Assembly (NCBI GenBank): GCA_015227615.1
Contig: JAALGZ010000090.1
Span: forward strand, 1 to 64,000
Length of the DNA stretch: 64,000 bases
Direction of reading: 5' to 3'
Origin: Labyrinthula sp. Ha
Taxonomy: Eukaryota > Sar > Bigyra > Labyrinthulida > Labyrinthulaceae
Shown: piece by piece, positions 50,604 to 63,260 of the stretch
Position numbering within the stretch: position 1 is the stretch's first letter
Layout of the letters: every line of letters begins with the position of its first letter
Notes under the pieces: model-generated
Told to the model about the DNA's origin: nothing
What the model saw: the letters and a program-made list of their open reading frames with translations, nothing else
The model's database searches: none
Made by a program: the position numbers and the translations under genes

Positions 50604-51326
50604 ATGCAGCAGGTAGAATTTACTGACAGAGAAATAAAGTTTGCGAAGGACGAGAATATATCTGTTGAGTTAGCAGTTGAATATTTGAAAGCTGTTGACC
50701 TTAACAATGCTCGATTGTCTCCAAATCAGAGGGCTAGATTCGCCAGGACGAAACAGTTCCTACTCGAAGAGATGAAGAAGTATGAACTTGAAAAAGAGAA
50801 GATTTCATCAATTACGGAAAAAAGCAAAGAGTTTTTATTTTATGCGTTCTATCCAACCACTGCTAAGAAATTGTATAATTTGTGTTTTGAAAGTTCGTAT
50901 GGCGAATATTATGCTTTTTTCAGGTTTCTTCCTTTCATAGAGGAAATGACCACCACCTTTGAGAGGGAAGTATTTTTCAAAGACTTGAAGACTAGATTTC
51001 TAGATTCATCATATGGTCAAAGACCCCTTAACCTTTCTTCGAAATTGTCAAAGGACTTATTGAAAAGTACTGATTTCTCTGAAAAAGAGATTGATGATGT
51101 GGTCGAAGTGATGGATGAATTGATACATATTAATACGATGCTCAAAATATTAAGCCCCCCTGAAAATCACACAGATAGAGAAAACATAGACCACTATGTT
51201 CAGGAGTTAATGGGAATGAAGATGGGAGCGCACAATATTCCAACAATTCTTCCAAATGTGGTGGCAGCAGGTAATGTCCGTCATTACCAGCTGCCTGATG
51301 AGAATATTGCAGAAAAAGATCTCTAG
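50604..51326 (+). CDS. Uncharacterised helical protein, 240 residues, intact
   Basis: I do not recognise this gene. It is a clean single frame from ATG to TAG. The protein begins acidic and helical (QVEFTDREIKFAKDENISVE), has a Lys/Glu-rich helix near residues 45-75, an aromatic-rich stretch near 75-120 (FLFYAFYPTTAKKLYN) and an acidic C-terminus. No membrane segment or catalytic motif is seen. Its only informative context is the divergent 440-residue gene upstream, whose composition is similar. The two probably belong together as one locus. Confidence 0.62.
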   Translation: MQQVEFTDREIKFAKDENISVELAVEYLKAVDLNNARLSPNQRARFARTKQFLLEEMKKYELEKEKISSITEKSKEFLFYAFYPTTAKKLYNLCFESSYGEYYAFFRFLPFIEEMTTTFEREVFFKDLKTRFLDSSYGQRPLNLSSKLSKDLLKSTDFSEKEIDDVVEVMDELIHINTMLKILSPPENHTDRENIDHYVQELMGMKMGAHNIPTILPNVVAAGNVRHYQLPDENIAEKDL

Positions 51327-52079
51327 TTACCTTTTAAACCGAAGAGAATATTTGTTATCTAATTTTTAAAAGCGTTGATTCAAGCAATTAACCCACAAAC
51401 AACTGTCAAGTGGGGATACTCTACAGTTCTCCGTTGATGAACAGTACAGGGTTCTATGCCATATTTTCTTTTCTGATTTTAGGTAGATTTGTCACATAAA
51501 AGAGCTGATACGCTCTGCTTAAGCGGTATTTTAATATCCTGACTTTTTGAATAAGACCATCAGAGTTAAAAGAAAAGACAAAAACCATATCTTACGTATT
51601 TGCTTGTACTAAATGCTTGGAGGCATATCTTAGATACTTAGACTCCCAAAAATGAATACACTGTATGAGAATTCGGAATGCAAGGATTTTTTGTTTCACT
51701 GATACGTATTGAAGCTGACTTTAAATTTTCCTTGTTGTACTCCTTCTGAACTTAAATGACTGCACTCTCTAACTTTAATTATTTGAAGCTGTGTGTATTA
51801 ACAAAGTCGTAGTGGACTTCTCGATGATCGCTCATCGAACTCTCAGTATCAAGAGTTGCAGAACAATTTAGGTAATTAAGGCTTAAGTAACTATTGACAG
51901 ATAGCAAATGCATAAAAGAATACAAAAAAAGTAAAGCTAACGGCAAGCATTATTTCTAGAAAAATAGGATTCATTTGAACATCCAGACTTAGTGCAGAGT
52001 TTGTCTAAGTAATAAAAATAATTTTAGAGTTATAGGGAACCTTTCTTGTATTTATTATTTTGTAGCAATAGAGTTACCG
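51327..52079. other. Intergenic region before the old Copia LTR
   Basis: About 750 bp with no recognised feature. Confidence 0.5.
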
Positions 52080-55000
52080 TGTTTCAAAGAGAAGATATGC
52101 TGGAACCAAGTTTTGTGATACTATATTTGTTCTTTTCTTTGCTGCTGTATTTACTTATTCCTTATTTTCCAGTATACAAGGTTGTGCTTGCTCTCTATTT
52201 ATCTCACTAAGCTATTCTAAATCTCTATTTTCCTTTTCGTATGCTCTGTCTGGCATGTTATATTCAATTCATCTGTTCCAAGTGTTCCAAGTATATATTT
52301 TCAGTACACATCCCTAGATTTGTGACTATGAGTCTTCATATTTAACTGACATATATATAGTGACTTTGGCAAAAGAAAAAAACCTTAAAGGGGACAAAAC
52401 CTGCACTTCCATCAACTACACACATATCAGGTTTCGAAGAAGATTCTTATATACTTCGGGTGCAAAACTTTTTTTAGCACATCTGAGATATTCTTTTCGC
52501 TTTGAATATATTTCACTTGAATAAATATCCTTTTTAGTAGTTCTTGGCAGTACAGTAGGTGAAGGTCTATATATTTAGTTCTCTGTAATGGCCTTCCTAC
52601 TTTCAGCATTTGAATGGCTGGTTGGTTGTCTACGTCAAGTAGGATGGGAAGTTCAACTTCGACTTCATAGCATTCTAAACATTGTAAGAGTATTCTAAGT
52701 TTCTCCATTCACTGGCTTAAGGATACAAACTCAGCTTCTGCTGTTGAGAGTATTAACATACACTGTTTTTCTTAGCTAAGTAATAAAGGTCCATTGTAAA
52801 AAAAAGTTATTTGATATGGTTCTGCGATTATCAAGTTCGCTTGCCCAGTCAGTGTCTGTTTGAACTCTAAGTTGTATTTTATTATTCTTGCTTTTCTTGA
52901 ACCTTATTTCGTATTTGCTTGTATCATATAAATACTAGAGTGCTTCCTTTGCTACGGATAGTAAGACTGGATTTGCAAAGTTCACTCTTCTGACAAATAG
53001 GTTCGTAACATAGTTTACATCAGGCCTTGTGTTATGTACAGCATAGCTTAAGGTTCACACGATGCTCTGGTAAAAATAATTATCTTGAAAGGTATTTTTA
53101 TCTTCCCATACGTTCTTTGACTTGGGCATCGCGTATTTAACTTGTTTCATTTCCGTGATCCTGAATCTCTTTGCTTAAGCCTTGATGTAATTCTCTTGGG
53201 TCAATAATATTCCATCTTATTCTTCCTTTACTTGATATCCTACATATTTTGTTATTTGGTTTGCTGTTTTTATGTTAAATGATTGCCTTAAATGTTTGAT
53301 TAGATTGTCCACTTCTTTTCTTTCGCCAAATATAATAATGTCATCAACGTACAGAATTAGATATAGTTTTGAGCAATTGGATTGAGATTAGTGATTTTCA
53401 ACTGATGATTTATTTTGGGTATTTTTTCCCCGCATTTGTAAATGCAATGATCTGCAGCAAATCATACAAACCCATAATCAAAATACTACGTAGAAATAAG
53501 AGAGTTCCACAATTTCGGGCAATCTCTTAATCTGTATGTACTGTGGCATCTTTTTCACGCAAATGATGTAACAATCATATCTTCTTTACCTTTAGGGAGC
53601 TCTAGAAATGTTGATTCACTTGTTGATGTATATAAGAACGCTGTTTGACATCAAATTGTATATTGACGAAATGAGGATATGTTGCAAGCAATGCAATTAG
53701 GAACATTTTTATGCTGTCTGAAGCTGCAACTGGAGCAAAGTTATCTGCGTGTGGATCTACATGTTCTTTGTCACCTCTTGAAACTATTCTCACTTTTGCT
53801 TTTATTGTGTTGGACAAATTGTCGTATTTACACTTGAAGGGTTCTCTAAGAGGTATTAGCTGGATGGGCTCATCTGCTGGTGTTTAAACTACATCAAACT
53901 TACCTATTCTCTAAAGGCTATCTATTTTTGGTTGATATACTTCCATCCACTTTAATTTTTATGGATGATTTATTGATTGGTATTATGATTTAGGTTCATG
54001 TTGAATAACTTATTGGACAGTCTTTGCAGTGTTGTTGTTTTTCTCTGATACTATATCTTGCCCATTGAACTTGGCAGTTCTAGTTTCACCTAGAATATTA
54101 TCCTTCAGCCATCTGACAATGAAACATGGTTTCTTAGTTATTCCAAGTAACTGACAAGGTTCGGCTTTGCTATCTAAATTGGATCTTTTTGTAAGTGGTC
54201 GTTTGCCCAAACCTATTGTTCCAGATATTCGGAACATAGTTATGTCTGGTTTGAACCCAGTCAATAACTCGTGAGGTATTGTCATGATATTTGGTTCTAA
54301 AGGATGTTTTATCGGATAAGAGTTGAGCTGTTTTAGATGATATCTAAGAGCATACTCCCAGAAGTTGTGAGATAGTTTTGCTGTGTGAAGCATAGCTCTA
54401 ACGCCGTTGAAAACTATTTTGTTTGTAACTTCAGCCAGACCGTTTTTTTGAGGTGTTCCAACATTACTTGTATGATGAGATATACCGCTTTGTATAAAAT
54501 ATTGCTTCAATAAGTTATTTGTAAACTCAGTTCCTTCGTCACTGTGGAAAATAAAAGTGTTGAATTTCCAACGTTGCTGTATTTGTATAAATTTAAGTTC
54601 GAGTTTCTTTGGTATTTTGCTTTTCTTTTTAACTAGAATTACCCATCTAAATTTTGGGAAACTGTCTGTTAATATAACTGCATAAGTAAACTTGTGGATA
54701 GACATAGGTTTTATTGGCCCAATTGTACCTACATGTACTTTTTCACCAGCGAATTTTGTTACAAACAAGTTTCTTGATCTAGTAGGTATTGCAGAAGAAT
54801 CCAACTTCTGACAAATACATCTTTTGCAGAAGTGGTTTTCTGTATGGTTCCTTACCTCTAGTTTATTCGGGGTCACATTTTGTAGGTTCTCTAGTTTTTC
54901 ATGGCTTAGATGACCAATTTTCATGTGTAAGAGTTCTGAGTCAATAGCAACAGAAACTATTGAATTTGTATTATATTTTAGTCATATTGCATTGTTTTTA

Positions 55001-56454
55001 TTTAGAAAGTTTACCCGAATGTACCATAAGTTATCTTGTTTTATACAACTATAGTGTGAGACTTCTTTTTTATTGAATTCTGAGATATTTCTTACTAAAT
55101 ACTAGGGTAAACCCCGATTCAGTTAGTCTATTTCTCAAAAGTATATTTGAGTTCGCATCAGCAAAAAAAATAAACATTGATTACTAGTAACGTTTTCCGA
55201 TTATCCAGACGTAGTAATAAAGATCCATAACCTTTACTATATATTCGTTTGCCTGATTTGGGATTACTGACTCTGATAAAATGTGGTTTCAAATTGAGAA
55301 TATCCTTATAGCTTGATACAATACACAACGTCGCTCCAGTATCCAAAATGAAAGATTGAAAAGAATGATATTTTTCTTCATCTCGGACAATATTGCAGAC
55401 TTCGTCAGCTCCTTTTAGTCTTCACTTACTATCTTTTTTTATTTTTAGAACTTGCTACGTTTGCCTTATTGATATCAGTTTCGTTCTTCTTCAGATTCTT
55501 CAACTTTATACATTCCTTGGTGGAATGGGATGAGCTTTTGTGGTATTTACACCACTTTTTACCTTGTTTGTTCATACTGCGCTGACCGAAGTTCTTCTTC
55601 TTGCTGTTTCCTGATGAATACAAGGTACTCGAGGCCAGTCTTATGGCATTAACTAGATTATTGAAATGGATTTTTACAGAGGTTTGTATGACTACGTTAG
55701 ATCTTATGTTGAATACCATTGTGTTGTATGAAGGAGGAAGCTTTCGTATCAGCAACTCAGACAGTTCATGATCTTTTATTTCTCCTCCAAATTCAGATAT
55801 CTTGAGTGAAGTTCCTTGAACTTCTGAATGGAGACTTCTATGTTGTTGGACAGTTTGAAGCTTTCCAGTTGAATCCTTGTTACCTGTAGGTCCACTGTTT
55901 TATCACCTTTAAACTGCTGTCTCAGAGCTTTTAACATATCATACGAAGTATTGAGATCTCTTACTAGTGGAAAATGTTGGGAGGAGATATGTCTTACTAT
56001 GAAGAGCATTTGTTCTTCGTTTATCTTCTATACTTGCTTCTTTTAAGCTTCAGTAAGTTCCTCTTGGTCGATGGTCGACTCTCCTAGGATAACTTCTCTA
56101 TTCTTTTTACCTAGTTTGATAAGTGTTCATTAGACTAAATAGTTCTATCGAGGAAAGTCCTTCGCATCTTCTAGGAGGAACAGCTTTATAGTGGACCCAG
56201 TTTCAGAAGGTATATTTATAACCTTATTTGTTTTGTCACTGCTATTACTCTTAGGTTCTTAACCTGTTTTAAAGAGATGATATGTAGGAACCAAGTTGTT
56301 TTAACAGTATGTGAATTCTTTTCTTCTCTTTGCTTTGTTTTCACTTATTCCTTATTTTTGAGTTTAGAAGGCCGTGTTTGCTCTCTATTTATCTCACTAG
56401 CCTAATACATATATCTACTTTCCTGATCGTACATTCTATTTGGTAAGTTACAGT
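52080..56454 (-). mobile_element. Old Ty1/Copia fossil, 5' LTR split by Gypsy element 2
   Basis: The 3' LTR is at 52080-52303 (TG..CA). The 5' LTR starts at 56265, is interrupted at 56454 by Gypsy element 2 and resumes at 63519-63557. The two LTRs look about 75-80 percent identical. Parts in coding order: Gag with zinc knuckle (CKYHKSSSHSTKEC near 55.5 kb), protease (DTGA near 55.3 kb), integrase (about 54.9-54.0 kb, DEGTEF and a conserved NGLAE), reverse transcriptase (about 53.8-53.3 kb) and RNase H (about 52.7-52.4 kb). Just inside the 5' LTR lies GGTTCTTAACC, like the GGTTGTTAACC in the young Copia. It is heavily broken, with many breaks, and older than the Gypsy element inside its LTR. 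Confidence 0.88.
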
Positions 56455-56710
56455 TTCTTAGTTCAAGTTTGAAATATGAACTAAAATATACTCTTATTAC
56501 TAACTGTTAAAACCTTTGGGATATGTTTTTGAAATAAGGCGGTTAAGCGAGTTAAGAGCTCAAGAGAATTTAAAAAGAAGATTTATTACTTTATATTTTA
56601 TTCTACTTTTACACAGCAAACTAGTTTGAGAACAAGCCGATACAGTCGTCCTTTTAAAGTCCGTAGAGTTTATATATAAAAAGAAGTTTATTTTTGGACT
56701 ATAAATGAAT
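56455..56710 (+). repeat. 5' LTR of Gypsy element 2
   Basis: About 256 bp, matching 63261-63513 with some 6-7 percent difference. The internal side begins with the palindrome ATTGATCAAT and no obvious TGG-type primer site. Confidence 0.9.
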
Positions 56711-59700
56711 ATTGATCAATATTCCCTGTGGCTTGATATTTTCAAAGATTTAGAGAATGTCTGTAGTAGATCAAAACGAGCCCACGCGTCCTTTGAATCA
56801 GAAGCATATGCTGGCTTTTTATGAAAGTATGCAGAAGACCTTGGATTCAACAAGAAGAGTTATAGAAGCTCTGCAGTTAAGCTCTAATGAAAAGCAATTG
56901 AGTAACATTACGCAGAATGGTGCGATGATTTTCCAGGATTTCAAGGTCGATGATTTAAAAGTTCTCGAAATAAAGAGCGTAGAGAAGTTTATTTATCAAT
57001 ACGAGAGGCTGTCTTTGCAACAGAAGAGAGATATTAACTTCACGCAATTTGTAGATTTGGATCTTTTCGTTCACCTACGACGATTTGGAGGTTGCCAGAA
57101 CTAATGAAGGGCTCGTAGATTATTTGAAGATTCTGTTGTTAGAAATGAAAGAGCAAGCTTTGGAGGAAGCCGAAGTGATGATCGCCAAACATGTGAAATA
57201 AAACTTTAAACTAAGGGAAGAAGATGTGATAAAAATCCTGTTTAGTGAAGTTCTGGAGATCATCAAGTTGCAACTTTCCATTGCAAAACTCAAAAAGAAG
57301 AAGGTTGCGTTAGCGATCTTCGCTAAATTACCTAAATACATCTGGGTAGAGGCTAGCAGGCTTAGTTTGAACCCTGCTTTAACCGACGTTGACCATGTAC
57401 GATTACAACAATATGTGCTGGAATGTTTGCCTCCGCTGTGTGTAAGAAACGAGATGAAAAAACGAGTCAACTTTAAGAAGATCTAGATAGGAAAGTTCAA
57501 AGAAAGTGTCCCTATCGAGGTGAACGAGGTGAATACTAAGGGAGAGAGGAAATCCCACTCTCATTTCAAAAGGCAATCTTCCAATGATGAACCATACTTG
57601 TGTAACCATAGATGGTTTTATGGGCATAGAAGCTTTAAGTGTTGGATGCGGTTAAAACTTATTAGAAATGGGAATAAGAATCCATCGTCGCAGTCCAAAC
57701 CAGATTGGGAGGTTTTAAGGAAGAGATTGCTAAAGTGGAAAGAGAATAAGAAGAAGGGCCGGAAGAGTAATTTTAAGAAACCGGTCGAGAAATCCACGTT
57801 TGCATCCAATGAAGTGACGCCGGCTAATGAAGGCGCAGTTGAGGATGTAGAGACCGACATTATTGAAGTCGTTCCTGCGGGATCAGTCGATGAGATATTT
57901 TTAAGTGAATGTACTGATGTAGCAAATGCAGAAGTGTGGGATGTAGCGGAAAATGAGATTAATCATGTCGAAGCTGAACTTGTTTTAGAAACCAGAAAAG
58001 GTCCGATGGTGGTGGACGGTATTTTAGATTCTGGAGCTAGAAAAACCTCGGGGGCAAGGAATTTATTTAAAAAGTTCTGCTGGAAGATAGAGGATATCAA
58101 GAGAAAGACATTTGTGAGAGTGGCCTCTGGGAATTTGTATCCCGTTTTTAAGATTGGTCATTTACTACCCTCGGTAAGGATTCCAGGGTTTGGAGATTAT
58201 TCGCTGGGACCCGTGGCAGTGCTGCTAGTTGAACAAGTGAATAACTGGACGAAACTTTTAATAGGAAAAGAAGTTCTAAAACTCCATGGTTTAGATCCTA
58301 CACAGATTTTAGTTCGACGATTAAGGAACACAGGAAATGGAAGATCTTCTAAACTAACTGAAAAGGTTGAGAAATCAGTGAAATCTTTCAAAGAAACATG
58401 TGAAGTCAATGAGTGTATTACAGTCGAAGGAGCTTATTTAGCGAACTGGTTCAAGAGCAAGGTTTTTGGTGACCTTGAATTTGATGTCGTCAATACAATG
58501 GAGGTTAATCCGCACGTATTTAGCGAACCTGGTATTGAGAATCCATTGGAATTGCAAAAGGGAATGGCAGAAGCATTCGCAGTAGAGGAAGATAAAATAA
58601 GTTTTGAAGAAGGAAGTGCATGACCGGAGCCGGTGGTATTTAAAGCTAGGCATGACGCGGAATTAGAGGAGTTGATCGGTATCGGTCAAAATTTAGATGT
58701 CATCAGAGAGACAGATTTAATAAGGTTGAAGGATTTGTTGAGGAAAAAATTAAAGGATATTCATGTTCAAATATTTGGTGAAAATAAGAAGTTAAAAATG
58801 GAATTTTATGACTTGATTTTGCACCATGCATCCGCTTTTGGCGATGATTTATCCCCAACGCAATAATCTCTTCTAAAACCTATAAGATGTCCCTTAAAGG
58901 AGGGGACGTCAATGGGAGTTTTTAATACGGTTGCCCTTGGTATCGAGAAGGAGGAGTTCATAAAGAAAAGAGTGGACCAGATGATAAAAAATAAGATTGT
59001 TGAAGTTAATGATGACCCAACAACATATATGAGAGCTTTTGTTTTTCCAAAGAAAGGGCCTAAAAAATACCGAATGGCAGTCGATTTTAGGCAATTAAAC
59101 GCAGTTACGCGAAAAGTTGTTAATAACCTGTCGAATATTGATCTACAGGTCGCTAAGATAAAAGGAAACACTATCTTTGGATCATTCGACCTGTTAAGCG
59201 GCTTTGGTTATTTACCAAAACATCTTAACTCGCAGAATTTATTTACCTTTGGAACATATTGTGGTGTGGCTTACTCGTTTAGAGGAGCCCCCCCAAGGTT
59301 GGTGTAATACCCCGTCTTTATTTTCTCAAAGGGTAATTACACATATTTCAAAACCGGAATCTCTTTGGCCTAATCATGCTTTACAATGGATTGGCGATAC
59401 AGTTTTATTTCTGTTGGATGTAAGAGCATACATGACTTTATTAAGAAGTTTTTAAAGGCTATTATAAATAAGGGCTTGAGGTTGAATATAGGAAAATGTG
59501 ATCTGATTGCCCAGAGCGCAGTATTTAGTGGGTACAAATTGACAAAAGATGGTTATCATTTAGATGATACTTATTTAGAGAAGTTGATGGAAAGACCAAA
59601 ACCTACCTACGTGTACGAATTGGCACAACTGATTTATTTAGGAAACTGGGTCTCAAAGATGTTACCGGGTTTTTCGAAGTTAAGAAAAAGAATGACCGAG

Positions 59701-61689
59701 GAGTTTAATATTTACGGGAGGCTCAAGAAATTAGAAAGAACAAAGTTACTCCTGGAGTGGAGTGAGGAGACGAATCATACTTATGAGAAGTTAATGAAGG
59801 AGGTTAAACTGACGATTTCCAATACATTGGGTTACTATGATCAGAAGTTATATCTAGTTTTATTTGTGGATGCTTCGGAATTTTACTGGAGTTATTTTAT
59901 TTGTCAAACACATGATGAAATTAAATTATAATTTCCAATGGATGCTAACTATGATGTGATTGCTATGGCCTCAGACACGTTTAGAGGCAGTTCCTTGAAT
60001 TGGTATATTTCCTCTAAGGAGCTATTTCCAGTGGTAATTGCATCGCAGAAACACTCTTATTTTTTTAAATCAAATGAGAAAAAGAAAATTCTCTTTACGA
60101 ATCATAAGAATTTATATTATATCTTAAATCCAGTTAAAGCGTCTAGGAAGTCTTATTCTGAAAGATTGACGCATTGGAGTTTGATTTTTCAGGATATCTG
60201 TTTAGAAGTACATCATATTCCTGGAGAGCAGAATATTGCTGCTGATATTTTATCCCGTTGGCTGAACCCTGAATTTGATAAGGTAGAAGCTGATGAAGTT
60301 CTAGTTGCAGTTGCAGCTGTGGAACACTTTAATGTGCAACATTTCTGGAAAAGATGGATGAACTTCATGCTGGTTTAAATAACGTGGATATTACACTAAA
60401 ATATGGAGACGCTTGGCCCAAAATGGATGAATCTTTTTGTTTAAGTTTACAAAAGAAAGATCTAAAGTTCAAAGAAAATAGTCTGAGAAGATACGAAAAT
60501 AAGTTGGTGGTAACAAAAAGTTTGATTTTGCCAGTGATCGTTCATACACATTTATGCTTCAATCATGGGGCAGCAGATCAGGAAAAGAAATGGATTTCAG
60601 CTAATTATGTCAAGCACTCTAAAGAAGTAAAAAAATATTTATGGAAGCTACGAAGAAATTAAGAAGTCAATGTTTGCATTGCCAGCGTCCATCGAAAGTT
60701 ATAAGGAGACCTTTAGCGATTAATAAATTGCCAAGTGAATGTAGAGCAGTGTTAATGTCGGATTATTTATATATCTCGCCAGAGGAAGGTTATGTGCTGA
60801 TTTTAATAGACGAGTTGTCAAGAGTTACCTTATTAAAGCAGTGTAAGAATGCTAATGTAATAAATGTCGTGAATATTTTATGGGAATGGCATTCTCACTA
60901 TGATTTAGCTGATGACTTTATTTTATTATCTGACAAGGGTTCACATTACGTTAATGCAGTTGTAGATGCTTTTGTTAGGCAAAGCGGAGCAAGTCAGAAG
61001 TTCACGGTGGCTTATGCTCCCTACACTAATGGAGCCGCAGAAATACAAAATAAGCAGATTTTGAAGAATTTGAGAACCTTACTTTCAGAATATAATTTGA
61101 AGGCTGAAGATTGGCCTGAGGTTTTAGTGCAGGTACAATATTACCTTAATTCGAAGCCATTGAGAAGTAGAAATAATCTTACACCGTTCCAGATTCTGTT
61201 GGGTAAAAAACAGAGGAAGGATCCCGTGGGCAGAAAGCCGAATTTAAAGTTGGCATCCATTCAGTTGAGTAAACTTAAGGAAGTTTCGTTGGAGTTAGAA
61301 GGAAAAATAAGAGAGTACCAAGAAATGGCTTTTTCATTCGCTGAACGATCAAGACAATACGCCAATGCTCTATATAATAAGAAATACAAATTAACTCCGA
61401 TACATTTTCATGTTGGAGAGTTTGTTCTAGTCAGCAAACCCAAACGAGGTTCAAAGGTTAAGCCTCAATGGACAGGCCCATTTCAGATCATTGAACAATT
61501 AGGGTCGTATTTATATTTACTGAAAAATTTATTTGGAGATGAAGAAGAAGTACATGCATCTAGAATGATGTTTTATGCTCCATCACATTTTTTACCTTCT
61601 GCAAAAACAAGGATTTGTTATTTAAATGACTCAGAAAAATTGAGATTAAGAAGTTGGTTAAGATCAAGAAGAAGGATGACGAATATTTT

Positions 61690-61790
61690 TTGTTGGTTCA
61701 TTGAGAGGATTTCCATTAGAAGAATCAACATGGGAACCAGTCAAACGATTATTCGAGGATTTGCCGTGGTTAGTGGTTGATTTTTTATTG
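61690..61790 (+). other. Chromodomain-like motif of Gypsy element 2
   Basis: Reads RGFPLEESTWEPVKRLFEDL, matching the chromodomain core GFP-x-EESTWEP found in chromovirus integrases. It lies directly after the integrase C-terminal GPF part (QWTGPFQII near 61.47 kb) and before the methyltransferase linker. Confidence 0.65.
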
Positions 61791-62017
61791 AGGAATAAAT
61801 CTAGCGGAATGGAAACATATTTAACCTGTTTACGATTGGAAAATCCAGAGGCGGAAATATGGAGTGTAAATGAGTATAAAGTAGACCTTTGTGACTTTCG
61901 TCTCCCCGACAAGGAGTTGGACGATTTTTTAAGTTTCGAACCAGTCTGTCAGTTTATGATTCCTATGTTTAATCCGCTTTTACGTTGGAATAAAATCGAA
62001 GTTTACATTTTGAAACA

Positions 62018-63244
62018 ATGTATTTTGAAGTTTGGATTTCTAGATGTGGGAAGTACGCTGAGTTTCTCAAGAATAGGCAGAAAAGACAGATTTACAACCA
62101 ATTGCAGCACCTGGTAGGTAGACAAGTCATCTCTGTTTATTCGAATTTACGGCTTGATGTGGATGAAATACGAAAAGACAATATTAAAACCCATGGAGCT
62201 AAGTATTTTATTGAGAAGGAATTTAATGGAGAAACTCATTTATTCAAGTTACGAATCTTTACTGCCATACATTATGCAAAAATGCATAGATTGAATACAG
62301 AACGAGCTGGAAAAGTTGACATAATGAAGTATTTTAATTGCAGCTCGGCTGATGGTATTGCACAGTTTATAAAGTTTATGGAAGAAAAAGGTGAAACGGC
62401 ATCTTTCCCTCTTGTAAATTGGCTTAATGTTGATAAAGAAGTTCAATGTTGGAAAAAGAAATTTAGAGAAATTAGCAGATTTGAAGCGGCAATGGCTAAG
62501 AAGAAAATAGAAGTTGTTAGGGCTGTTGATGCAATAAGAGATGATTTGCAATGTGATAAATTGGTGCCTGATTCTAAACATGGTTTTGATATAAAAAGAA
62601 CTAAATTGACGAATTTGTATGAGTTTAGAAAGGAGAATATTATGATGCAGCATTGGATCATACATCCTAGAGTGAAGTTTTTTCATGGTGATGTAAATGA
62701 TTTCATTAAAAAGTTTGATGGTGGTGCTTTTGAAGTTGTGCATTTGGATCCGCCGTATCGATTTATGGCAAAGTATCCAATTAGAGGGGCAGCTAATTTT
62801 TACGATACCATGTCAGATCATGATTTAAGGAAATTGGATTTTACGAGACTAATGAAAAATACTATTGTCTTTCTTTGGACCTTTCCAAGTAAGAAGTCTT
62901 TAGCCATGGATATTTTCAAGAAAAATAATATTAAATACATGGATCACTTGCTGTGAATTAAGTTTTCTGCTAAATGGAAATTGCGATCCACGTTTGGAAA
63001 ACTTACTCAAAAGTGTAGTAAAGAATTATTAATTAGTGTTCACGGGAAGTTGCCAGATGTTTTAAAAAGTAGAAATTTTGGTAAAGAATGTGTCTTCGCA
63101 GAAGTGGTAGGCAACAGTTGTAAACCGGAGAAGTTCTACGAAATTATTGAAGCGCGGTTTGAGAAGCAAGCTAGAAAGTTGGATCTCTTTAGCAGAAAAA
63201 ATAATCTTTGTTTAGGATGGTTAGCTGTAGGAAATGAGCTCTAG
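62018..63244 (+). pseudogene. MT-A70 methyltransferase region of Gypsy element 2
   Basis: Coding sequence between the chromodomain-like motif and the 3' LTR. Seen in order: a helical linker of about 200 residues, catalytic motif VVHLDPPYRF (about 62.74 kb), FYDTMSDHDLRKLDF (METTL3 has YGTMSDDEMRRL), VFLWTFP, then LISVHGKLPDV (METTL3 LVGVKGNP), KPEKFYEIIEA (METTL3 KPDEIYGMIER) and GWLAVGNEL (METTL3 NWITLGNQL). Together these define the MT-A70 adenine methyltransferase family, closest by motif to the METTL3/MTA branch. The DPPY form is a known variant of DPPW. It is part of a broken element. Its position inside both LTRs shows that it belongs to the retroelement and is not a neighbouring host gene. 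Confidence 0.87.
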
Positions 63245-63260
63245 TAATAAGAATGGGGCA

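Noticed and set aside
48521-51326. Calling the divergent pair a captured negative-strand RNA virus segment
   Set aside because: Only the layout suggests it; no nucleocapsid or other viral motif could be recognised.
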